From NCBI GenBank assembly GCA_020633495.1, contig JACKDR010000025.1, positions 57,491 to 121,490 of the forward strand: a stretch of DNA of 64,000 nt. The letters are read 5' to 3'. Both the position numbers and the translations under genes were made by a program. The notes beneath the pieces were generated by a model. That model made no database searches. It was not told the origin of the DNA and was given only the letters and a program-made list of their open reading frames with translations. Positions 14,691 through 22,474 of the stretch are shown here, in pieces; position 1 is the stretch's first letter, and every line of letters starts with the position of its first letter. This DNA is from Kofleriaceae bacterium (lineage in GTDB: Bacteria > Myxococcota_A > Polyangia > Haliangiales > Haliangiaceae).

Positions 14691-15682
14691 ATGGCGACCG
14701 CGACGAGCAAGCTGGCCCGCGAGCTGACCGAGGTGACCCGCGACGGCGCCCCGCTCGACGGGCCGCGGCCGCGCGACGTGCTGGCCCGGGCGCTGCGGTC
14801 GCGCAGTGCGGCGCTGGTGGCCCAGGCGGCGCGGGCGCTCGCGCGCGGCCCGACGCCCGGCCTCGGCGACGCCTTGCGCGCCGCCTACCACGACCTCGCG
14901 GCGGCGCGGGCCGCGACCCTCGACGCCGGCTCGGTCGCCAAGGACGCGGTGCTCGAGGCGCTCGACCGGCTCGACGACGACGACGCGGCGCTGTTCGCCC
15001 ACGCCGCCGGCTACGTCCAGGCCGAGCGGGCGCGCGGCCGCACCGTCGACGGTGGCGCCCGGGTCCGGGCCCGCGGGCTGCTCGGCCAGGCGCGGCTCGG
15101 TCATCCGGACTTCCTGCTGCTCGCCGGCGCCGGCCTCGGCGACGGCGATCCGGCGGTGCGCCTGGCGGCGGCGCGGGCGCTGGCGCACCGGGGCGAGCGC
15201 GACGGCGCCGCGCTGCTGCTGCTGCGGGTCGCCGCCGGCGACGAGGTCGCCGACGTCTGGACCGAGTGCCTGCACGGCCTGTTCGTGCTGGCGCCGGCGT
15301 TCGCGGTCCGGGCCGCCGAGGCCGCGCGCCACGGCGACGACGCCGCCGCGCGCGAGCGCGGTGGCGGGTGGCGCTCGGCACCGCGCCGCACGACGACGCC
15401 GTCGAGGTCCTGGCCGCGGAGCTGGCAGCGGCGGCGCGCGGCGACGAGCGCGCGCCGGTGATCGCCGCGCTGGGGCTGAGCCTGCGGCCGCGGGCGCGTG
15501 CCCTGCTGCTCGAGCTGGTCGACGGCGACCGGCCGTCCGACGCCGAGGCGGCGCTCGCGGCGCTCGCGATCCATCGCTACGACGACCGGCTGGTCGACGA
15601 GGTGCGGGCGCGGGTCGCCGGGGACCCGGCGCTGGAGGGCTGGTTCGTCGACCGCTTCGGCGTCCCGGCCACGCGTCGCTGA
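14691..15682 (+). pseudogene. HEAT-repeat-like protein, interrupted by a single frameshift
   Basis: The frame from ATG 14691 encodes alternating Ala/Leu-rich helices (VLARALRSRSAALVAQAARALA, AVRLAAARALAHRGERDGAALLLLRVA) in a HEAT/ARM-like pattern. Around 15355-15370 it loses sense, and the helical pattern continues in another frame (VALGTAPHDDAVEVLAAEL, ALGLSLRPRARALLLELVDG) to the stop at 15682. A one-base change near GAGCGCGGTGGCGGG would rejoin the two into a protein of about 330 residues. HEAT arrays are protein-binding scaffolds; no partner is evident. Decay or sequencing error are equally possible. Confidence 0.6.
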
Positions 15683-15738
15683 GGCGCCGTCGATCCATCG
15701 GGGTTGACGATGCATCGTCGGCGACCGATCGTGCCGGC

Positions 15739-16200
15739 ATGGACGACGTCGCGGCCGCCACCGCCGAGTTCGTCGGGCTGTACGCCGACGTCTACGACCG
15801 CTGCTACCCGCGCCGATCGCCGCGCGAGCCGGCGCTGTCGACCGAGGGCCTGATGCTGCTCCGGCACCTGGAGGGCGCCGGGCCGCTGACCGTCCAGGAG
15901 GCGGCGGCGCACTTCGACCGGTCGCAGGCGGCGACCAGCGAGATGATCGAGCGGCTGGTGCGGCGCGAGCTGCTCGAGCGCCTCGTCGACCAGCGCGACC
16001 GGCGGCGCCACCTGGTGTGGCTGACCGAGGCCGGGCTGGCCGCGGTGGCGGCGGCGCGCCGGCCGCTGGCCGACGATCTGCTGGGCGCCGCGATGGCGCG
16101 GCTGAGCCGCGAGGAGCGCGCGACGCTGCTGGCGTCGATGCGCCGGCTGGTCGACGCCGCCGCGCCCGCCACCCCCCGACACCGAGGAGATCCGCCATGA
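15739..16200 (+). CDS. MarR-family transcriptional regulator
   Basis: The 153-residue winged-helix protein has ALSTEGLMLLRHLEGAGPLT, recognition region DRSQAATSEMIERLVRRELL and wing RLVDQRDRRRHLVWLTEAGL. MarR dimers repress or activate genes for efflux and stress responses in response to small molecules. Its stop overlaps the start of the next gene (ATGA at 16197), so the two are translationally coupled; the small zinc-ribbon protein is therefore a likely functional partner or target. Confidence 0.88.
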   Translation: MDDVAAATAEFVGLYADVYDRCYPRRSPREPALSTEGLMLLRHLEGAGPLTVQEAAAHFDRSQAATSEMIERLVRRELLERLVDQRDRRRHLVWLTEAGLAAVAAARRPLADDLLGAAMARLSREERATLLASMRRLVDAAAPATPRHRGDPP

Positions 16201-16451
16201 CCGAGCCCCGCACCGCCTGTCAGAGCTGCAGCATGCCGATCGAGAGCGGCCCGTACTGCGCGTACTGCACCGACGCGGACGGCCACCTGCAGCCGTTCGC
16301 CGAGCGCTTCGAGCGCATGGTGCAGTGGCAGGCGCGGCGCGCGCCGGACGCCAGCCGCGCCGAGCTCGAGCGCCAGACCCTCGACTTCATGGCGACGATG
16401 CCGGCGTGGAAGGATCACCCGGAGCTGCAGGCGCGGCGCGCCGCGCGGTAG
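16197..16451 (+). CDS. Small zinc-ribbon protein
   Basis: The 84-residue product has four cysteines in two pairs near its N-terminus (CQSCSMPIESGPYCAYC), a zinc-ribbon arrangement found in a family of putative zinc-ribbon proteins often encoded beside regulators. A helical C-terminal half follows (FERMVQWQARR, LERQTLDFMATMPAWKDHPEL). It overlaps the MarR gene by four bases. Biochemical role unknown. Confidence 0.75.
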   Translation: MTEPRTACQSCSMPIESGPYCAYCTDADGHLQPFAERFERMVQWQARRAPDASRAELERQTLDFMATMPAWKDHPELQARRAAR

Positions 16452-16483
16452 CCGGCGCCGGCGGCCTCGGGTAGCCTGCGCCG

Positions 16484-17467
16484 GTGTCGCTGCTGCCGGA
16501 GCTCCTCGACGCCGACGGCTTCCGGCGCGCGCTGATCGCCGGGCGCGCGCCGGGCGCGACCGTGTGGACGGCGGCGGCCGCCGCGATCGCGGCTCGCCAC
16601 CAGCTCGCCGCGGCGGGGTCACCGGCCGCGAGCTTCACGCCGGCCGCCAGCGGGTCGAGCGTCGTGCTGCTGTCGCCGCGCCACTGCGTCAAGCTGCACG
16701 CGCCCGACGACACGATGCGCGCGGCCTGCGCCACCGAGGTCGCGGCCCTGCGCCGCGTCGAGGGTGCGTTGCCGGTGGCGACGCCCGCGGTGATCGCGGC
16801 CGGGGAGCTCGACGGCTGGCCGTACTTCGTCGCGACCCGCGTCGGCGGCGTCGCGATCGACGAGGTCTGGCCGGCGCTGGATCCGCGGGCACGGCGGCGC
16901 CTGGCCCACGCCGTGGGCGTCGCGGTCGCGGCGCTGCACGCGGTGCGGGTCGACGATCTGGCGATCGGGCCGGCGTGGGCCGAGCTGGCGGCGGCGCAGC
17001 GGCGCGGCTGCGTCGCGCGCGAGCGCGCGGGTGGCCTCGACGACGCCCGCGTCGCCGAGCTGGAGGCGCTGCTGGTCGAGGGCGACCGCGCGCCGGCGCG
17101 CCGGTTCCGCCCGGCGCTGCTCCATACCGAGCTGGGGCCGGGGCACGTGCTGGTCGAGCCCGGCGCCGACGGCGCGATCGCCGGGCCGTCGGGGCTGATC
17201 GACTTCGGCGAGGCGATGATCGGGGATCCCGAGTACGACCTCGCGGCGGTCGGCCTGTTCGTGACCCGGGGCGATCGCGCCGCGTTCCGCGCCTTCGGCG
17301 AGGGCTACGGCGCGTCGGCCGCCGAGCTCGACGATCCGGCGCGGCCGCTGCGGCTGCTCCGGCACGCGCTGCTGCACCGCTACGGCACGCTGACCTGGTA
17401 CCTGCAGCGGCTCGAGCCGCCCGACGTCAGCCTCGAGGATCTCGGCGACTTCTGGTTCGGCACCTAG
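16484..17467 (+). CDS. Aminoglycoside-phosphotransferase-fold (APH) kinase-like protein
   Basis: The 327-residue protein of the APH/choline-kinase fold starts at GTG (TAGCCT box just upstream). An N-terminal nucleotide-binding lobe (HCVKLHAPDDTMRAACATEVAAL) contains the Lys and Glu. The C-lobe has LLHTELGPGHVLVEP in the place of the catalytic loop and GLIDFGEAMIGDPEYDLA with the metal-binding DFG-like Asp. The usual HGDLxxxN is altered (HTELGPGH), so the catalytic Asp is Glu and the following Asn is His; activity may be reduced or different. Substrate unknown; a resistance role should not be assumed. Confidence 0.78.
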   Translation: MSLLPELLDADGFRRALIAGRAPGATVWTAAAAAIAARHQLAAAGSPAASFTPAASGSSVVLLSPRHCVKLHAPDDTMRAACATEVAALRRVEGALPVATPAVIAAGELDGWPYFVATRVGGVAIDEVWPALDPRARRRLAHAVGVAVAALHAVRVDDLAIGPAWAELAAAQRRGCVARERAGGLDDARVAELEALLVEGDRAPARRFRPALLHTELGPGHVLVEPGADGAIAGPSGLIDFGEAMIGDPEYDLAAVGLFVTRGDRAAFRAFGEGYGASAAELDDPARPLRLLRHALLHRYGTLTWYLQRLEPPDVSLEDLGDFWFGT

Positions 17468-17503
17468 ACGTGGCGCCGCGCCGGGACGCCGGCGGCCGAA
17501 ACG

Positions 17504-17530
17504 AAAAAGAGCCGGCACGAGGCCGGCTCT
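17504..17530 (-). terminator. Intrinsic terminator of the cold-shock gene
   Basis: On the minus strand AGAGCCGGC pairs with GCCGGCTCT across a five-base loop and is followed by TTTTTCG. It ends the cold-shock transcript before the convergent APH-like gene. Confidence 0.85.
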
Positions 17531-17551
17531 CTCACCGAATCGAAGCGCGAC

Positions 17552-17749
17552 CTAGAGGACGCGGACGTTCTCGGCGCGCGGGCCCTTCGGACCACGGCCC
17601 TCGGTGTAGGACACCTTCTGGCCCTCGCGGAGCTCATCGAAACGAACGCCCTCGACGGCAGACATGTGGAAGAACATGTCGGTCCCCGTGCCGTTCTCGA
17701 TGAAACCGAAACCCTTGTCAGTCAGACGCTTGATCGTACCTTCAGACAT
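17552..17749 (-). CDS. CspA-family cold-shock protein
   Basis: The 65-residue product is a single cold-shock (OB-fold) domain: GTIKRLTDKGFGFIENGTG contains the RNP1-type KGFGFI motif, DMFFHMSAVEG the RNP2-type motif, and KVSYTEGRGPKGPRAENVRVL closes the barrel. It binds single-stranded RNA and DNA and acts as an RNA chaperone. Codon use is less GC-biased than in its neighbours, as in highly expressed genes. A terminator follows. The 17750-18116 interval upstream holds its promoter and leader (TTGAGG and GAGCTA boxes are candidates) and nothing else I can recognise. Confidence 0.93.
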   Translation of the reverse strand: MSEGTIKRLTDKGFGFIENGTGTDMFFHMSAVEGVRFDELREGQKVSYTEGRGPKGPRAENVRVL

Positions 17750-18116
17750 CGTCGCACTCTCCGTTGTCGCAGTCGCTGCACGCGGGGGCCAAGATGGTCG
17801 GCCCCTCTCGAGTCGCGTAGCTCAGGCAGGCGTATGTGCCTCAAAGCGGAGCGGCTGTCGAGGATTAACGCCGGTCACCGGCGCCGGCGGGAACGATTTC
17901 GGCGCGCTGGATCGTCGGTAGCACACGCGATCCCGGGGGCATCACCATGATGTTCCCGGCCTTTCTCACCGCGGCGGTCGCCGCGGGCGGGCGTCGCGCC
18001 GCGGCGCCGCGGTTGTGCGCTGCGATGCACGTGGATCCGGCAGAGTGCGGGCGGCCGGCGGCGCGCGGCGCGCGCCCGACCGGGCGAGCCACCGCCCGGT
18101 GCGCTAGCATCGACGC

Positions 18117-19577
18117 ATGCTGCGAACGTCTCGCCCGCCGCGGCTGGCGTCGGTCGGCCGCACCGCGGCCATCGTCGCCGGCGCGACCGCCGCGGTGGTC
18201 GGCGTCGGGGTCGCGCTGCGCACACCGTCGCGGTGCCCCGGCGCCGCGACCGCCGCGGACCGCGCCCCGGCGGCGGGCGCCGCGGCGATCCACGTCGAGG
18301 TCGCCGGCCCCGACGCGCCGGCGCGGGTGCAGGCGCTGCTGGCGCCACGCCTGCGCGGCGCGGCGTCGATCCAGGTCGCCGCGGTGGCGCCGCTGTTCGC
18401 GCGCCCGTCGACGCCGGCGCTGGCCGGCTGGGTCCGGATCGAGCTGACCGCGTCGCCCGACGACGCGGCGGCGCTGGCGGCGTGGCTGGTGGCGCGGCCC
18501 GGGGTGGTCGACGCCTTCGTCGCGCCGGTGATCACGCTGGCCGACGACGTGGCCGACGACGCGCCCGGCGCCGACGCGGATCGCTGTCCGCTGCGGACGC
18601 CGCGCTACGACGCGCTGCAGGGCTACCTGGCGGCGGCGCCGGGCGGCATCGACGCGGCGGCGGCGTGGCCGCGGCCCGGCGGCCGCGGCGAGGGCGTCTG
18701 GTTCGCCGACATCGAGGGCGGCTGGAACCGCGACCACGAGGATCTGCCGGGCGACCGCATCCACCACGTCGCGGGGCGCGCCGTCGCCGATCCGGCCTGG
18801 CAGGCGCACGGCACCGCCGTGCTCGGCGAGGTGGTCGGGCGCGACAACGGCATCGGCGTCGTCGGCATCGCGCCCGACGTCGAGCGCGTCGTCACCGCGA
18901 GCATCTTCGACACCCCGGTCGCGGTCGCGATCGACGCCGCCCAGGCCGCGCTGCGCCCGGGCGACGTCCTGCTGATCGAGCTGCAGGGCCAGGGGCCGCG
19001 GCGCCGCTACGTGCCGGTCGAGTACTGGCGCGACGTCTTCGAGGTCATCCAGCACGCCACCGCCCGCGGCGTGATCGTCGTCGAGGCGGCCGGCAACGGC
19101 GGCGAGGACCTCGACCACCGCGCCTACCGGGGCGCCTTCGATCGCGCCCGGCGCGACTCGGGCGCGATCCTGGTCGGCGCCGGCGCTCCGGCGCGGGCCG
19201 GCTGGACCGACCGGTCGCGCCTCGACTTCTCCAACTACGGCAGCCGGGTCGACGTCCAGGGCTGGGGCCGGCGCGTCACCTCGCTCGACTACGGCGACCT
19301 GCAGGAGTGCGATCGCCAGGTCCGGACCCGCAACTACACCGATCAGTTCTCGGGCACGTCGTCGGCGTCGCCGATCGTCGCCGGCGCCGCGATCCTGCTG
19401 CAGGGCGTGCACCGCGCCGCCACCGGCGCGCCGCTGACGCCGGCGGCGATGCGCGCGCTGCTGGTCGCCACCGGCACGCCGCAGGTCGACGGCCCGCACG
19501 GGCGCGCCACCCAGCACATCGGGCCGCGCCCGGACCTGGCGCGCGCCCTCGAGGCGCTGCCGGCCACGGCGCGCTGA
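18117..19577 (+). CDS. S8 family serine peptidase (subtilase), exported
   Basis: The 486-residue product has an N-terminal membrane/signal segment (about 15-35). A propeptide-like region runs to about 150, with the subtilase domain at about 170-480: Asp in WFADIEGGW, His in AHGTAVLGEVVG, oxyanion Asn in EAAGNGGED and nucleophile Ser in FSGTSSASPIVAGA. All four key residues are present, so it should be active outside the cytoplasmic membrane. The domain resembles the S8 members with an N-terminal anchor found in myxobacteria. A TAGCAT box lies 8 bases before the ATG. Confidence 0.9.
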   Translation: MLRTSRPPRLASVGRTAAIVAGATAAVVGVGVALRTPSRCPGAATAADRAPAAGAAAIHVEVAGPDAPARVQALLAPRLRGAASIQVAAVAPLFARPSTPALAGWVRIELTASPDDAAALAAWLVARPGVVDAFVAPVITLADDVADDAPGADADRCPLRTPRYDALQGYLAAAPGGIDAAAAWPRPGGRGEGVWFADIEGGWNRDHEDLPGDRIHHVAGRAVADPAWQAHGTAVLGEVVGRDNGIGVVGIAPDVERVVTASIFDTPVAVAIDAAQAALRPGDVLLIELQGQGPRRRYVPVEYWRDVFEVIQHATARGVIVVEAAGNGGEDLDHRAYRGAFDRARRDSGAILVGAGAPARAGWTDRSRLDFSNYGSRVDVQGWGRRVTSLDYGDLQECDRQVRTRNYTDQFSGTSSASPIVAGAAILLQGVHRAATGAPLTPAAMRALLVATGTPQVDGPHGRATQHIGPRPDLARALEALPATAR

Positions 19578-19681
19578 GCCACCCGGCGATCGGCGTCGGA
19601 CGCGGCGCCGATCGGCGGCGCGTGGCGACGAAACCGGGCGCGCCGACACCCGCGGCGCCCGGCGCGGGTGACACTGCCGGC

Positions 19682-20662
19682 ATGCGCACACGGTCCCCGA
19701 TCCCGGGCGGTCTCCTCGCCACGCTCGTCACCGCCGGCCTCGCGACGCTGGCGGCCTGCCCGCACGGCGGCTCGACCCCGGCCGGCGGCGGGCCGGTCGC
19801 CGCCGCCGACTCGCTGGCGGCGTCGCTGACCGCCGAGCTCGGCGCCCCGGTGGCGATCCTGCCGTCCGCCCAGGGCCTGATCGCGGTGTCAGCGGACGGC
19901 GCGCGCCGCGAGGTGCTGGCGCCGCCGCCGGTGTCGTGGGCCCTGGTCGACGACCGCGCCCAGGTGATCTGGTTCGGCAACGCCGGCACGATCTGGCTGC
20001 TGGACACCACGGTCGCGGCGCCGACGCCCGAGCAGATCGTGACCGGGCTGCCCGACGAGGTCATCAGCGGCGAGCCCGGCGTGAGCATCTACTATCCCGG
20101 CGACGACACCCTGTCGATCGGCCACCCGGCGTACTACCGGATCGTGATCGCGATGGGTGACGAGCCGGTGCTCGAGGGCGACTCCGGGGCCTGGACCGAC
20201 GACGAGGAGTTCGGGCCCGCGGTCGCCGCGGTGCCGCTGTCGGCCGAGGTCAAGGCGCGTCTGGCCGCGCTGTGGAAGCGAGGCGCCGGTCGGGCGATCG
20301 CGCTGCCGTCGCCGGCCGAGATCACCGAGCGCGTCGCGGTCGATCCCGAGGCGCCGTGCGAGGACGAGGACATGTGCGGGCAAGCCTCCGCGATCCCCGG
20401 CACGTCGCTGTGGCGGGTGGTCATGTCGTACTCGTGCGGCGACGGCTGCTACATCGAGTACGGCATCTACGATCCCGCCAGCCACGCGTTCGTCGCCGAC
20501 GATCCGTGGCAGGACCGGGTCCAGCAGGCGTGGGTGTCGCCGGACGGCCACGCGCTGATCAGCGGCGGCGCGCTGGTGCGGCGCGACGGCGCCGGCGTGG
20601 TCGTCGACGGTGACGGCGCCGGCGGCGGCTGGCTCGGCGGCGGCTACTACATCTCGTTCTGA
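19682..20662 (+). CDS. Lipoprotein of unknown function
   Basis: The 326-residue product starts MRTRSPIPGGLLATLVTAGL with a lipobox LAAC (Cys about 26). The mature part is rich in short strands (VSWALVDDRAQVIWFGNAGTI, QQAWVSPDGHALISGG) and contains four Cys in the middle (CEDEDMC, SCGDGC) that could form disulfides. It follows the subtilase on the same strand 104 bases downstream and could be co-transcribed. No known domain is recognised. Confidence 0.62.
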   Translation: MRTRSPIPGGLLATLVTAGLATLAACPHGGSTPAGGGPVAAADSLAASLTAELGAPVAILPSAQGLIAVSADGARREVLAPPPVSWALVDDRAQVIWFGNAGTIWLLDTTVAAPTPEQIVTGLPDEVISGEPGVSIYYPGDDTLSIGHPAYYRIVIAMGDEPVLEGDSGAWTDDEEFGPAVAAVPLSAEVKARLAALWKRGAGRAIALPSPAEITERVAVDPEAPCEDEDMCGQASAIPGTSLWRVVMSYSCGDGCYIEYGIYDPASHAFVADDPWQDRVQQAWVSPDGHALISGGALVRRDGAGVVVDGDGAGGGWLGGGYYISF

Positions 20663-20681
20663 GCGGGCGCGGCGCCGGTGA

Positions 20682-21557
20682 TCACGGCGCCGCGATCGTG
20701 ACCCGCACGCCGAGGTGATCCGAGGCCGCGACGTCGCCGGTCGGGACCAGGATCCGGGTCGCCGTCGTGGCCGCCGCGCCGCGCAGCCAGACGTAGTCGA
20801 TGCGCGCGTCCGGCGCGACCGACGGGAACGTCGCGCCGGGGTCGTCGGGGTGGACGGCGCGCCAGCCGTCGGTGAACCCCGCCGCCTCCAGCGTCGAGGT
20901 GACGCCGCCGCCCGGAGCCTCGTTGAGATCGCCGAGCAGCAGGGTCGGCGCGTCGCCGGCGAAGCCGTCGAGCGCGGCGGCGACGGCGGCCGCCTGCGCG
21001 GCGCGCGCGGCGTCGCTCTGGTGATCGAGGTGGGTGGCGCCGAGGACGAGCGCGCCCGCCGGGCCCGCGATGCGCGCGGCCAGCAGCTTGCGGGGCAGGG
21101 CGCCGCCGGTCAGCGGCTCGACCCGGACCGCGGCGATCGGGTGGAACGCGAGGATCGCCAGGCCCTCGTCGTAGGTGTCCCACGCCAGGTGCGTGGTCGT
21201 GCGCGTGACGGCGGGGTCGCCGGCGCCGCGCGCGACCAGCGCCGCGACCAGCTCCTCGAGGGCGTCGCGGCCGCCGGGCGCGGCGCACACCTCCTGCAGC
21301 GCGATCACGTCGGGCGCCGCCGCGATCAGGCCGTCGGCGATCAGCGGCAGCCGCGCGTCCCAGTCGTCGATCAAGCAGCGCAGGTTGAGGGTCACGACCG
21401 TGACCGGCGCCGCGGTGGCGGCGTCGGCGCCAGCGTGCGCGTCGGGGCCGGGGCCGCCGTCGGGGCCGCCGCCAGGCGCGCCGGGCGCGCCACCGGCGCC
21501 GCCGCAGGCCGCGGCGAGGGAGACCAGCGAGGCGAGCAGGGCGGGGCGGCGCGACAT
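20682..21557 (-). CDS. Endonuclease/exonuclease/phosphatase (EEP) family lipoprotein
   Basis: The 291-residue product has a signal peptide with lipobox SLAAAC, a Gly/Ala linker and an EEP domain at about 50-290. TLNLRCL, DVIALQEVC (metal-binding Glu), GATHLDHQSD, LLGDLNEAP (catalytic Asp and Asn) and the terminal DHLGVRV (catalytic Asp-His) are all present. EEP enzymes cleave phosphodiesters in nucleic acids, phospholipids or inositol phosphates. Its export makes a secreted nuclease or phosphodiesterase likely. Confidence 0.87.
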   Translation of the reverse strand: MSRRPALLASLVSLAAACGGAGGAPGAPGGGPDGGPGPDAHAGADAATAAPVTVVTLNLRCLIDDWDARLPLIADGLIAAAPDVIALQEVCAAPGGRDALEELVAALVARGAGDPAVTRTTTHLAWDTYDEGLAILAFHPIAAVRVEPLTGGALPRKLLAARIAGPAGALVLGATHLDHQSDAARAAQAAAVAAALDGFAGDAPTLLLGDLNEAPGGGVTSTLEAAGFTDGWRAVHPDDPGATFPSVAPDARIDYVWLRGAAATTATRILVPTGDVAASDHLGVRVTIAAP

Positions 21558-21776
21558 GGGCCGGTGCTACGGCGGCGCCCGGCGCGCGCGCAAGACCCGC
21601 CCGGCCGAGGTGCGTCATCGCGGGGGGCGCTGCCGTGGCCCGGAGGGGCGCGTGCTGGGCCGACCCGCGGATGCCGGTGCGGCGCGCGCGGCGCGGCGCG
21701 GGTGCGGCGACGCCGCGCGACTTCGGCTCGCTCGGTCGCATCGAAGCCGTGCGAACCTTTCGAGGAGGACGACCTG

Positions 21777-22337
21777 ATGGCACCGGCCCGTGACCTGTTC
21801 TGCCATGCCTGCGGCGCCGCGTTCGCGGACACCCAGGTCTACCCGCGGACCTGCGCCAACCCGGGGTGCGGCGCCGTGGTCTGGGCCAATCCGATCCCGG
21901 TCGCGGTCGCGCTGGTGCCGATCGTCGACGGCGATCGCACCGGGTTGCTGGTCGTGCGTCGCGCGATCGGCCCGCGCGTCGGCATGCTCGCGCTGGTCGG
22001 CGGCTTCGTCGAGGCGCACGAGCGATGGCAGGCCGGCGCCGCCCGCGAGGTCGTCGAGGAGACCGGCGTCGTCGTCGACGAGGCGTCGGTGACCCTGATG
22101 GACGCGGTGTCGACCGCGCCGCGGCCCGACCGGATCCTCATGTTCGCGACCACCGCGGCGCTCGCGGCCGCCACCCTGCCGCCGTTCGTGGCCAGCGCCG
22201 AGTGCTCGGGCCGCGGCATCGTCTTCGGCCCCGACGGCCTCGACGAGGTCTTCGCGTTCCCGCTGCACGCCGCGGCGGCGCGGCGCTGGTTCGCCGGGCG
22301 CGGCATCACCGGGCCCCACGATCACGTCGAGCGCTGA
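21777..22337 (+). CDS. Nudix hydrolase with N-terminal zinc ribbon
   Basis: The 186-residue product has an N-terminal zinc ribbon (CHACG, then CANPGC) and a Nudix domain with an intact box, GGFVEAHERWQAGAAREVVE followed by ETGVV. Nudix enzymes hydrolyse nucleoside diphosphates linked to another moiety; the zinc ribbon plus Nudix layout resembles NudC-like and related NUDT proteins. A clear GAGGAGG Shine-Dalgarno motif precedes the ATG, unlike most genes here. Copy A of the stop-anchored repeat lies downstream on the facing strand. Confidence 0.9.
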   Translation: MAPARDLFCHACGAAFADTQVYPRTCANPGCGAVVWANPIPVAVALVPIVDGDRTGLLVVRRAIGPRVGMLALVGGFVEAHERWQAGAAREVVEETGVVVDEASVTLMDAVSTAPRPDRILMFATTAALAAATLPPFVASAECSGRGIVFGPDGLDEVFAFPLHAAAARRWFAGRGITGPHDHVER

Positions 22338-22367
22338 CGATCCGGCGACGGCTGCGGCCCGGGCTCC

Positions 22368-22474
22368 GAGCGTGTGAGGATTTCATCCTCACACGCTCTG
22401 TCGATCGGCTCGCTCGCCCGCAGACGGCCTCGCAGTGCCTGCACCGAGACCGCCTCGCGCAGACGCTCGGTTCA
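22368..22474 (-). repeat. Stop-anchored repeat, copy A
   Basis: On the minus strand it begins with the TGA of the DUF4157 gene and continues ACCGAGCGTCTGCGCGAGG..., ending in a perfect 14-bp hairpin (GAGCGTGTGAGGAT/ATCCTCACACGCTC, three-base loop). The same block follows stop codons at three other places in the window. The hairpin lacks a T-run. Confidence 0.85.

Noticed and set aside
16484..17467. Calling the APH-like gene an antibiotic-resistance determinant
   Set aside because: The catalytic HGDxxxxN motif is altered and the fold covers many unrelated kinases.
22368..22398. Intrinsic terminator at the end of repeat copy A
   Set aside because: The hairpin is perfect but has no T-run on either strand; termination may occur but is not supported by the sequence.
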